Assembly (NCBI GenBank): GCA_964482995.1
Contig: CAYZZC010000002.1
Span: 37,436 to 101,435 of the forward strand
DNA from: GWA1-54-10 sp964482995
Lineage (GTDB): Bacteria > Patescibacteriota > Minisyncoccia > Phycocordibacterales > SBAW01
Direction: 5' to 3'
DNA length: 64,000 bases
The notes under the pieces are model-generated. The model was not told where the DNA came from. It saw only the letters and a list, made by a program, of their open reading frames with translations, and searched no databases. How positions within the stretch are numbered: position 1 is the stretch's first letter; each line of letters begins with the position of its first letter. Shown here piece by piece: positions 33,996 through 42,300 of this stretch. The position numbers and the translations under genes were made by a program.

Positions 33996-34451
33996 ATGAA
34001 ATCTAAGAAAAAGAAAGAAAAGATAGTAGTGGCGGTGTCCGGCGGGTTTGACCCAGTACATATTGGCCATGTGCGTATGTTTAACGAGGCCAAGAAACTT
34101 GGCGATGAGTTGGTGGTCATACTCAACAATGACGACTGGCTTAAGCTCAAAAAAGGTTTTGCCTTCATGCCGCATGATGAACGTAGGGAAGTGATCGAGG
34201 CGTTTGGGGCAGTCGACCGGGTTGTACTTACCTTCCATGAGCCGGGTACTGTCGACATGTCGGTGTGTCGCGAGCTTGAGCATTTGCGTCCGCATATTTT
34301 TGCGAATGGTGGAGACAGAAAAGAAGACAATATTCCTGAGTATGAGTTGTGCAAGCGCCTCGGGATAACTATGCTGTTTAATGTAGGGCAGGGAGGTAAG
34401 GTGCAGTCGAGCTCATGGCTTATCGAGAAAGCAAAGGCTCATAAAAAATAA
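33996..34451 (+). CDS. Cytidylyltransferase-like nucleotidyltransferase (RfaE2/TagD-like)
   Basis: A 151-residue protein with VAVSGGFDPVHIGHVRMF, the HxGH nucleotide-binding motif, then AKKLGDELVVILNNDDWL, MPHDERREVIEAFGAVD and FANGGDRKEDN. The family includes glycerol-3-phosphate cytidylyltransferase (TagD), RfaE2 and ethanolamine-phosphate cytidylyltransferase; the substrate is not decided by these motifs. It is a second gene of this fold in the window, distinct from the one at 570. A 6-bp hairpin (GTATGA/TCATAC, 33977-33995) sits directly before the ATG. It overlaps the next gene by one base. Confidence 0.83.
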   Translation: MKSKKKKEKIVVAVSGGFDPVHIGHVRMFNEAKKLGDELVVILNNDDWLKLKKGFAFMPHDERREVIEAFGAVDRVVLTFHEPGTVDMSVCRELEHLRPHIFANGGDRKEDNIPEYELCKRLGITMLFNVGQGGKVQSSSWLIEKAKAHKK

Positions 34452-35188
34452 TGACAGAACTGGTTCTCATCCCCGCGGCGTTTTTGGCAGGGGTTTTGAT
34501 GTTTTTGGCTCCCTGTACGCTCCCCATTGTGCCGGGGTATTTAGCTTTTATTGCGGGAGTCTCTCCAGGGGAGGAGGCGCGTAGGCGTGGCAAAATTGTC
34601 CGCAACGCAATCGCATTTGTAGCAGGTTTTACCATCGTCTTTGTGTTGCTAGGGCTCTTTTCAGGGTTTTTAGGAGGAGTGATAGGGCCGTGGCGCGAAA
34701 TAATTTCGCGCGCAGCAGGGGTTATTATAATTTTCTTTGGCCTCACCATGCTCGGGGTTTTGCGACCCTCTTTCCTTATGAGTGAGTGGCGGATGCGCAT
34801 CCCGCAATTTCTTACTATTGGCCGTTTAGAGAGCTCTGCGCTCATAGGTGCTTTGTTTGCTATCGGGTGGAGCCCGTGCATCGGCCCCATACTTGGCACT
34901 ATTTTATTTGCGGCCTCAACATCAGGAGCAGCTTCTGGCGCGATATTGCTCGGAGTGTTTTCTCTCGGGCTTGGTTTGCCGTTTATACTCTCCGCTATTT
35001 TTATAGAACGCCTCAGCAGCTGGTTTACCCGACTCGCTACGCTCACCACCACCCTCAATCTTCTCGGTGGCGTCATACTTGTTGCGATAGGTATCCTGAT
35101 GCTCACGGGCAACATGGCAGCGCTCACAACTTGGGGCTTCAACCTCCTTGAGGGCATCGGCTACGACCGCCTGCTCAATTATTTATAG
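34451..35188 (+). CDS. CcdA/DsbD-like membrane thiol-disulfide carrier
   Basis: A 245-residue protein with six hydrophobic helices. Each half has the conserved Cys-Pro context: MFLAPCTLPIVPGYLAFI near the N-terminus and GWSPCIGPILG in the fourth segment. CcdA-type proteins pass electrons from cytoplasmic thioredoxin to thiol proteins outside the membrane. There are no cytochrome c genes nearby, so a role in reducing or isomerising disulfides of exported proteins is more likely. The start is in TAATGA overlap with the previous gene. Confidence 0.9.
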   Translation: MTELVLIPAAFLAGVLMFLAPCTLPIVPGYLAFIAGVSPGEEARRRGKIVRNAIAFVAGFTIVFVLLGLFSGFLGGVIGPWREIISRAAGVIIIFFGLTMLGVLRPSFLMSEWRMRIPQFLTIGRLESSALIGALFAIGWSPCIGPILGTILFAASTSGAASGAILLGVFSLGLGLPFILSAIFIERLSSWFTRLATLTTTLNLLGGVILVAIGILMLTGNMAALTTWGFNLLEGIGYDRLLNYL

Positions 35189-35217
35189 ACTACGGTCTCG
35201 AAGATTCCCCGCACACA

Positions 35218-35251
35218 CCAAAAATATAGTCGCGCCGCTCGTTATTTTTGG
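35218..35251 (+). repeat. Inverted repeat before the small membrane protein gene
   Basis: CCAAAAATA (35218-35226) and TATTTTTGG (35243-35251) form a perfect 9-bp stem around a 16-base GC-rich loop. It may be a weak bidirectional terminator after the CcdA-like gene or an operator. Confidence 0.4.
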
Positions 35252-35257
35252 ATGTTT

Positions 35258-35284
35258 TATAATTTATGTAAATCGGTGTACAAT
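35258..35284 (+). promoter_or_regulatory. Two -10-like elements before the holin-like gene
   Basis: A perfect TATAAT (35258-35263) and a TACAAT (35279-35284). The second is 6 bases before the ATG and has TTTATA at a 17-base distance as a possible -35; the first lacks a clear -35. Confidence 0.4.
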
Positions 35285-35290
35285 TAGCGC

Positions 35291-35626
35291 ATGATCGGCA
35301 TAGTTATACGCGTGTTGGCGATAGCAGGGACACTACTCCTTCTCCCTGAGTTTGTACCGGGGATATCTGTTGCCAGCTTTTATACGGCAGTGGTGGTTGC
35401 GGTAGTATGGGGGATTTTTGGGCTCACCGTTAAACCAATATTAGGCATCCTTACACTCCCGATCAACCTCATCACCTTCGGGCTTTTCTCCTTTGTGCTT
35501 AACGCACTGCTGTTTTGGTTCCTTGCCACGGTCATTGCGGGCTTCACAGTTGCGGGCTTTGTCCCCGCACTGATCGGCTCTGCAATACTCTCCTGCGTTG
35601 CTTGGGTGTTGCATAAGGCACTCTAA
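35291..35626 (+). CDS. Small four-helix membrane protein (Phage_holin_4_2/YvlD-like)
   Basis: A 111-residue, almost entirely hydrophobic protein with four predicted membrane segments. The block VKPILGILTLPINLITFGLF matches the conserved middle of the YvlD/Phage_holin_4_2 family (core LTLPINLITFGLF). Despite the family name, chromosomal members are not known as phage lysis proteins and their role is unclear. No phage genes are nearby. Confidence 0.85.
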   Translation: MIGIVIRVLAIAGTLLLLPEFVPGISVASFYTAVVVAVVWGIFGLTVKPILGILTLPINLITFGLFSFVLNALLFWFLATVIAGFTVAGFVPALIGSAILSCVAWVLHKAL

Positions 35627-35647
35627 AACGAGTAGACTGGAGCTTCG

Positions 35648-36640
35648 ATGACATTTGTTGATGAACTTACAATCAAAGCGCGCGCAGGTCGCGGAGGCGA
35701 CGGCGTTGTGCGCTGGCTGCACCTAAAGGGGAGAGAGTACTCTGGCCCTGCTGGAGGCAACGGCGGCGATGGCGGCGATATTTATATCCGCGGCGTGCGC
35801 GACATGAACCTCCTTTCGCGTTACCGCGGAGAAAACAAGTTTGAGGCCGAGGACGGCCGCGCGGGAGAGAACCGCAGTATGGCCGGCCCACGCGGCAAGG
35901 ATAAAATCATCGACCTCCCAGTAGGCTCTTTGGTGCACAATTTAGAAACCAACGAAGAGTATGAGCTTTTAAAAGAATATGAGCAGATACTCGTGCTAAA
36001 AGGTGGCCGCGGTGGCGCGGGCAACGCTGTGTTTAAGTCTTCGGTAAACCGCTCTCCTGTAGAGAGCCTCCCCGGAGGGATTGGTGAGGAAGCTGAGCTC
36101 AAGATCGAGCTGCGGCTCATAGCCGATGCTGGTTTTGCCGGGCTTCCCAACGCAGGGAAAACATCTCTCCTCAATGCGCTCACCGGCGCTACAGCCAAGG
36201 TTGGCTCATATGCATTTACAACACTCGACCCAAATCTCGGCATGTTTTATGGCTCTGTGCTTGCCGATATCCCCGGGTTGATCGAGGGGGCCGCAGAGGG
36301 TAAGGGGCTCGGTTTTAAGTTTTTACGCCATATCGCCCGTACAAAACTTATCGCGCACTGTATCTCGCTTGAGTCGGAGACCCCAGAGCAAGACTATAAG
36401 ATAGTGCGAGACGAGATTTCTCGATTTGAAAATGGAGTGCTCATAGATAAACCGGAGATAATCGTGTTTACTAAATCCGACACCAGAGACGTCGCTTATA
36501 TAAAGAAGCTGCAGGCGCTTTTTAAGAAGAAATACAAAAAAGACAGCCTCACTGTCTCGATACTCGATGACGCATCGCTCGAAGCCTTTTCCCATGCTTT
36601 TTCGAGCCTGCTGTCTGCAGACAAGGCAACCTTACGTTAA
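35648..36640 (+). CDS. obg: GTPase Obg/CgtA
   Basis: A 330-residue Obg. The N-terminal glycine-rich Obg fold (AGRGGDGVVRW, GGNGGDGGDIYI, GGRGGAGNAVF) occupies about residues 1-155. The G domain follows: G1 GLPNAGKTSLLNAL (about 163), G2/G3 FTTLDPNLG and ADIPGLIEGAAEGKGLG, and G4 FTKSD. It acts in late 50S ribosome assembly. The C-terminal OCT domain is absent or very short, as in many compact genomes. GGAG lies about 6 bases before the ATG, one of the few ribosome sites in the window. Confidence 0.96.
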   Translation: MTFVDELTIKARAGRGGDGVVRWLHLKGREYSGPAGGNGGDGGDIYIRGVRDMNLLSRYRGENKFEAEDGRAGENRSMAGPRGKDKIIDLPVGSLVHNLETNEEYELLKEYEQILVLKGGRGGAGNAVFKSSVNRSPVESLPGGIGEEAELKIELRLIADAGFAGLPNAGKTSLLNALTGATAKVGSYAFTTLDPNLGMFYGSVLADIPGLIEGAAEGKGLGFKFLRHIARTKLIAHCISLESETPEQDYKIVRDEISRFENGVLIDKPEIIVFTKSDTRDVAYIKKLQALFKKKYKKDSLTVSILDDASLEAFSHAFSSLLSADKATLR

Positions 36641-36649
36641 TATAGAGAC

Positions 36650-38065
36650 ATGTCTGCATACCGCCCGACCATCGGCTTAGAGATCCACGCAGAGCTAAAG
36701 ACGCGCACCAAGATGTTTTGCGCGTGTCTAAACAACCCAGACGAGGAGGTTCCTAACAAAAATATCTGCCCGGTGTGTATGGCGCACCCAGGCACGCTCC
36801 CTGCTATCAACCGCGAGGCGGTGCATAAAGTGCTTTTGGTTGGCAGCGCGGTTGGTGCCACTTTGGCAAACTATACCGAGTTTGACCGCAAGAATTATTT
36901 TTACCCAGACATCCCCAAGGGCTACCAGATCAGCCAGTATAAATATCCGCTTGTGCAAGGAGGTGCGCTTAGCGGAGTATCTCTCACTAGGATTCATCTC
37001 GAGGAGGACACGGCACGCTCTCAGCACACAGGAGAGCGGAGCCTTGTCGACTACAATCGCGCAGGGGTCCCTCTTATGGAGCTGGTCACTGAGCCGGTTA
37101 TACACGAGGCTTCGGTTGCTGGCGACTTTGCGCGCGAGCTGCAGCTCCTCCTGCGCGCCCTCGGGGCAGGGGATGCAAATATGGAGAAAGGCGAGATGCG
37201 TGTAGAGGCTAACATCTCGTTAAGCGCAGACGATAATCTCGGCACTAAGGTAGAGGTTAAAAATATCAACTCTTTCCGCTCGGTAGAGCGAGCTATTGTT
37301 TATGAGATAAAGCGGCAGACAGAGCTCCTTGAGAGGGGAGAGGTAGTGGCGCAAGAGACCCGAGGTTGGGACGAAAACAAGCAGGTCACCTTTTCTCAGC
37401 GCAAAAAAGAGAGCAGCCACGACTACCGCTATTTCCCCGACCCAGACTTACCCAAGCTTCTTATACAAGAGGTCCCGGAGTTTACACAAAAGAGCTTTAT
37501 AAAAGAGTTGCCGGAGCTTCCCTGGGCAAAACGAGCGAGATATCTCAAACTTGGCCTTAAGCCCGACGATGCCGAGATGTTTGTGCGTGAGCAGCTCCTC
37601 GGAGATTTCTTTGATAAAACGGCACTTGATGTCTCGGCTGACACAGCTCTCTTGATCGCGAATTATATTGCAAGCGATATTGCCGGCAAGCGAGAGGTAG
37701 GAGAGGTGTCGGATGCATGGTTTCTCGATGTTGCAAACGCGCTACGTATGCGCAAGCTTATAGAACTCATCCAAAGAGGGATGCTCTCATCTCGTGGCGC
37801 AAAGAACGTGCTTGTGGTGATGCTCACAAAAAACGACGACCCAGAGGCTATCGCAAAAGAGTGCGGCCTCATACAGCAAAGCGACGCGGGGTTTTTAAGC
37901 GAGATCGCAAAAAGGGTAGTGGAGAGCAACCCACAGGTGGCTGCAGATTATCGAGCGGGCAAAGAGGCAGCGCTCCAGTTTTTAGTAGGGCAGGGCATGA
38001 AGGAAAGCCGAGGCTCGGCAAACCCTGGCGAGCTTAGAGACCAGATTAAAAAAGCCATAGGATAG
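36650..38065 (+). CDS. gatB: Aspartyl/glutamyl-tRNA amidotransferase subunit B
   Basis: A 471-residue GatB: IGLEIHAELKTRTKMFC at the start, CPVCMAHPGTLPAINREAV (CxxC zinc site with upstream Cys), YFYPDIPKGYQISQY, IHLEEDTARS, DYNRAGVPLMELVTEP, MEKGEMRVEANIS and the C-terminal YqeY-like tail domain. Together with GatA/GatC it converts Glu-tRNA(Gln) or Asp-tRNA(Asn) to the amide form. gatA and gatC are not in this window. It starts 9 bases after obg. Confidence 0.97.
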   Translation: MSAYRPTIGLEIHAELKTRTKMFCACLNNPDEEVPNKNICPVCMAHPGTLPAINREAVHKVLLVGSAVGATLANYTEFDRKNYFYPDIPKGYQISQYKYPLVQGGALSGVSLTRIHLEEDTARSQHTGERSLVDYNRAGVPLMELVTEPVIHEASVAGDFARELQLLLRALGAGDANMEKGEMRVEANISLSADDNLGTKVEVKNINSFRSVERAIVYEIKRQTELLERGEVVAQETRGWDENKQVTFSQRKKESSHDYRYFPDPDLPKLLIQEVPEFTQKSFIKELPELPWAKRARYLKLGLKPDDAEMFVREQLLGDFFDKTALDVSADTALLIANYIASDIAGKREVGEVSDAWFLDVANALRMRKLIELIQRGMLSSRGAKNVLVVMLTKNDDPEAIAKECGLIQQSDAGFLSEIAKRVVESNPQVAADYRAGKEAALQFLVGQGMKESRGSANPGELRDQIKKAIG

Positions 38066-38094
38066 AGGTTCTCTACTAAAACTAGAAGGCAAAC

Positions 38095-38122
38095 TTGCAT
38101 ACCCCCTCCTTGGGGGTATACT
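38095..38122 (+). promoter_or_regulatory. Promoter with embedded inverted repeat for the HTH membrane protein
   Basis: TTGCAT (38095-38100), 16 bases, TATACT (38117-38122), 7 bases before the ATG at 38130. Between and overlapping them lies a perfect inverted repeat ATACCCCC-tcctt-GGGGGTAT (38099-38119), well placed for a repressor. Confidence 0.5.
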
Positions 38123-38129
38123 TTCTAGT

Positions 38130-38894
38130 ATGGATGAACTAGAAATATCGGGGAAGCGGTATATCTCGACTCGGCGTGCCGCGAAACAATATAAATACCA
38201 CTCCGATTATATAGGACAGCTTATCCGCGGTAAAAAATTGATCGGCCGCAAGGTCGGGCGCTCATGGTATGTAGAGCTCGACTCGCTCACCAGTTACTTT
38301 GGTGCTGGTGGGGTCAGCGTGGAGCTGAGCGACATAGTTGCAAAAACTGTAGTTGCAGATGTCGCCCCAGAAGTTGTGGAAAAAGAAATACCTGTTGCAG
38401 AAGAGGTGCCGGATGTTTCTACTACTGTTGTTGTACAAGAAATGGTGCAAGAAAAAAAAGTAGAGATAGTACAGATAAAAAATTATGAAGCTGAAAAAGA
38501 GATTGAAACGGAAGTTCCTGTGCGCGACTCGATACATATACCGATCCGCATAGAGCGCCCATCGTTTGGAGGCACTCATGTAAAGGCTAGCCCTGCTCTT
38601 ACATACCTAAGTGACGAAGAGCCTTATATACCAACGGCACAAAAGGCATCTCGCGCGTCTTTTGCTACAACCACTGTTATGCCGCGCACCAATGAGGAAG
38701 CAGAGGCTTTTATTGCAAAAGCAGATGATGTGCCTAAAAAAGTGCATAATACAAAAATATTTATGCCAGTATTTCGGATTGCGATAGCGGGCGTTGTCGT
38801 GCTCTCTCTAGTTGTGGGAAGCTCGCTGTTTGTCAGCTCCAGCATCGTTATTGAGGCTGGGAAGGCCGCAAGTGTCGGGCTTTCTCTACAATAA
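38130..38894 (+). CDS. Helix-turn-helix protein with C-terminal membrane anchor
   Basis: A 254-residue protein. Residues about 8-52 resemble an excisionase/MerR-like helix-turn-helix (YISTRRAAKQYKYHSDYIGQ, then GKKLIGRKVGRSWYVE). A long charged, Val/Glu-rich region follows (about 65-200), and a single membrane helix lies near residues 210-236 (IAIAGVVVLSLVVGSSLFV) with a short tail. The first domain is clearly related to the N-terminus of the giant protein downstream: both share AAK, DY, GK-L-G, and W(Y/F)VE at matching spacing. The likely topology is DNA-binding domain in the cytoplasm, tethered to the membrane. It may regulate the downstream surface genes or itself, through the inverted repeat in its promoter (inference). 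Confidence 0.7.
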   Translation: MDELEISGKRYISTRRAAKQYKYHSDYIGQLIRGKKLIGRKVGRSWYVELDSLTSYFGAGGVSVELSDIVAKTVVADVAPEVVEKEIPVAEEVPDVSTTVVVQEMVQEKKVEIVQIKNYEAEKEIETEVPVRDSIHIPIRIERPSFGGTHVKASPALTYLSDEEPYIPTAQKASRASFATTTVMPRTNEEAEAFIAKADDVPKKVHNTKIFMPVFRIAIAGVVVLSLVVGSSLFVSSSIVIEAGKAASVGLSLQ

Positions 38895-38923
38895 AACATT
38901 ACAGATCACTTATAAAATAAATC

Positions 38924-38966
38924 AAATCTCCTCCTGAAAACGTATTTCAAGGGGGAGATTTTTTTA
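38924..38966 (+). terminator. Rho-independent terminator after HTH membrane protein gene
   Basis: AAATCTCCTCC pairs with GGGGGAGATTT (one G-U pair), with further inner pairing TGAAA/TTTCA, followed by a run of Ts. Confidence 0.8.
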
Positions 38967-39346
38967 TACAGACAATTGAGCGCAGATAAATAAGAAAATA
39001 AGGCTCAAAACAAGTTAAATTATAAGCTCGTTTGTCCGATATCTCGGATAGGACAGCCGATAACGCTTTTATTTTTAATACTTCTCGCCTGCATAAATTT
39101 TAGTACAAAAACAAGCGATTAAATTTTTTAATACAAAAATATTTTGTTTCTTGTTTTGCTCATATGAAATTTTTGAAAACCAATTCTACGTTCAAAACGA
39201 AGCGAATTTTTGGATAATAAATTTATATTTATATTTTTTTATCCACAGAAATATAAACTTTTTTAACATACATAGAGCTAATTCTCGTATAATTTGTTTA
39301 TACAGGGCCTCGAACTAATTGTGCAAATCATAGATTTTTCGCTCGC
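38967..39346 (+). other. AT-rich intergenic region before the giant gene
   Basis: About 380 strongly AT-rich bases without a reading frame. It has a perfect DnaA-box sequence TTATCCACA (39239-39247), a one-mismatch copy on the minus strand (TTATCCAAA, about 39211-39219), a small TCCGA/TCGGA hairpin (about 39037-39050) and one promoter candidate. It is probably the control region of the giant gene. Two boxes are too few to call a replication origin. Confidence 0.5.
39263..39293 (+). promoter_or_regulatory. Candidate promoter of the giant gene
   Basis: TTAACA (39263-39268) and a perfect TATAAT (39288-39293), separated by 19 bases, longer than ideal. It would leave a leader of about 45-50 bases. 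No Shine-Dalgarno is seen before the ATG at 39347. Confidence 0.4.
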
Positions 39347-42300
39347 ATGACTCAACCAAAAAAAATAATATTTTCAACTGGGGAGCCAATGCTTTCTGCA
39401 CGGATTGCAGCAAAGCGTCTTTCGTGCGCACAAGACTATGTCAGCAAGCTTTGCCGTGAGGGGAAATTGCGTGGAACACAAATAGAGGGAGCTTGGTTTG
39501 TAGAGGAGGCCTCAATCAAAGAATTTGAAGTTACTCGCATTGCGGCACGCCGTGAGCGCAGCGAGGGCCTTGCTCGCCTGCGCAAGGAAGAGGGTAAACA
39601 ATACCGAAAGGAAATGGGTATCCAAGAGGCTTCTCCCTCTGCTCGCCCAGGCTCTGTGGCGGAGATTTTTTCTCTGTTTGTTGATCGTGTTAGTACAAAA
39701 GTTGCGTTTGCGTTTGGCGTTGCGCTCCTTTTTGGTGCAGTAGCGCTTGCTGGCAGCGTAGGGCTTGGTGAGCGTCAAAATCAAGTTGCTGCTCTAGCAC
39801 AAATCGATTCTCCTTTTTTTGGCGCACACCCAATCTCTATTTCGGTAATACCAAGCTCGCTTGCCTTGGAGTTATTTTCAAATCTTTTCTCCTCCATTTT
39901 TGGCAAGCCTACTAACACGCAGTATGCAAATACGCCTAGCGCCCCCGTTGTTGTCGCAACTACACCACCAAAAACAACTCCAAGCGTTGCGGCAATATCA
40001 TCAACTCCTCGTGCTCCTCAAAACCCGATAATCCAAAACAATACATATCCGGTAGTTGAGCGCACTGTTGAGCGGGTAGTCTCCGGCGTGTCGGAGGAGT
40101 TGCTCACGAGCAAACTTATTGAGCTTGCCAACTCCATACGCTCAGAGTTCTTTAATCTAACCAATGTGCCGGCTCCGTCGTTTCCATCCGCAGGCGGTGT
40201 AGTCAACAACATCGCACTCTCGCAAATCATAGACAAACTCGACGGTGTCACGATCACGAACGCAACGATCACCGGCTCGACAGTCAACGGCTTCAGCACG
40301 TTTGGCGGCGGTGGCAGTGGGACGATTGACGGAGGAGGTTCTGCAAACCTTTTTGCCTATTGGACTGACGCCGACACGCTTGGCGCAACCTCAAGCCCTG
40401 CGGTTGCATATATCACCGCCACTTCAACAACTGCCACGTCGACCTTTATGGGCAACATAGCGGTTACTGGTTTTATCCAAACAGGGGTTATAAACTGCAA
40501 CGAAACACTTGAGACAAATGCAGCCGGTATTATTGTTTGCGGCACCGACCAAACCGCTGCGGGTGCGGCGAACCCGTTTACTTGGAGCAACAACTACGGC
40601 GTTGTCGCAGCGGCGACTACCTCTCCGTTCTACTTGCAAAACGGCATCTTCGCCTCCTCCACCTCGCACTTCGTCAACGCAGACTTTACAAACGCAACCA
40701 CCACCAACCTCGGCATCGGCACACTCACCGGCCTCCTCAACGCAACAAACGGTGTTGTCTCCACCATCGCAACCAACACACTCGGCCTCCTCTCCTCATC
40801 CTCAATCTCCGCAACCGCACCACTTACTTACACCCAAAGCACCGGCGTCTTCTCAATCTCGCAGTCCGGCACTGGTGCAGACGGATACCTCTCCTCAACC
40901 GACTTCACCACCTTCAACAACAAAATTTCATCAACCTCTCTTTCTGGCACTTACCCAGTCCAGTACAACTCATCAACTGGCGTCTTTAACCTCGCGTTTG
41001 GTACCACCACCGCAAATACTTGGAGCGCGCAGCAAACGTTCAATAATCTCTTTGCAACAAATGCTTCAAGCACTAACGCAACAACAACTAACCTCACCGT
41101 AACTTCTCAAACAAGCGGATGCGCGCAGTTTGACTCAACTGGCAGATTAATATCGACCGGCATAAACTGCGGTACAGGAAGCGGCACTTCTGAATTTACT
41201 TTTGCAACCAACTACGCAGTGCTCACCGCTGCTACCACATCGCCTATCTGGGCACAAAACGGCATCTTCGCCTCCTCCACCTCGCACTTCGCTAACGCAG
41301 ACTTTACAAACGCAACCACCACCAACCTCGGCATCGGCACACTCACCGGCCTTCTCAATGCAACCAACGGCGTAGTTGGCACTATCGCAACCAACACCCT
41401 CGGCCTCCTCGGTTCTTCTTCCATCTCCGCAACGTACCCAGTCCAGTACAACTCATCAACCGGTGTCTTTAATCTCGCGTTTGGCACCACCACCGCAAAC
41501 ACCTGGAGCAACCTGCAAACCTTCACAAACGGTTTCCTCTCAAGCGCCTCCTCAACAATCAACGGCAACGCCACCACCACTGGCGTCTTCTTTGCCACAA
41601 CTGCATCCTCTTCCAACCTCTATGGTGCGGGGCTCAACACTTGTAACGCGGGCAATGTGCTGACATGGAGTGGCGGGCTCTTCGGTTGTGTTGCAGACCA
41701 GACTGCGACCGGTGCTGCCAGCCCATTTGCCTTCCAAACCAACTACGGAGTTATTACTGCAGCCACCACCTCGCCGATCTGGGCACAAAACGGCATCTTC
41801 GCTTCCTCCACCTCGCATTTTGTTAATGCAAATTTTACCGCAGCTACTACCTCAGTACTTTCTGTAACAGGCACTGCTTCAACAACTAACCTCGTTATCT
41901 CTTCGCTCGGTGCATCGGCAGGGCAGTGCCTCACCACCAACTCTTCTGGCACCGTCATCACAGCCACTTGCGGCTCAGGCTCCGGCACCTTCTCATACAC
42001 CCCGGGGACTAACTTTGGCACTGCGGTAAACTCCACCTCAACCCCCATCTGGTTCACCCAAGGTATCTTCGCCTCCTCCACCTCGCACTTTGTAAACGCA
42101 GACTTTACAAACGCAACCACCACCAACGCCACCACCACCAACCTTGCAATCACCAACCTTACAAACGCACTCCTCACTACCAACGCAACAGGTGCAGTGG
42201 TTGCATCCTCAACACTCTCGATCGCGTTTGGCGGCACTGGCATCTCAACCCTGCCTGCATACGGCAACCTGCTCCTCGGCAACGCAACCGGTGGTTACAC

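Noticed and set aside
34420..35157. 245-codon minus-strand frame opposite the CcdA-like gene
   Set aside because: The plus-strand protein has clear membrane helices and conserved Cys-Pro motifs; the antisense product is a basic Pro/Ser-rich shadow.
35291..35626. Phage or prophage remnant suggested by a holin-like protein
   Set aside because: The family occurs widely on chromosomes (YvlD-like) and no other phage gene is present.
38967..39346. Replication origin
   Set aside because: Only one perfect and one imperfect DnaA box, and no dnaA, dnaN or rpmH nearby.
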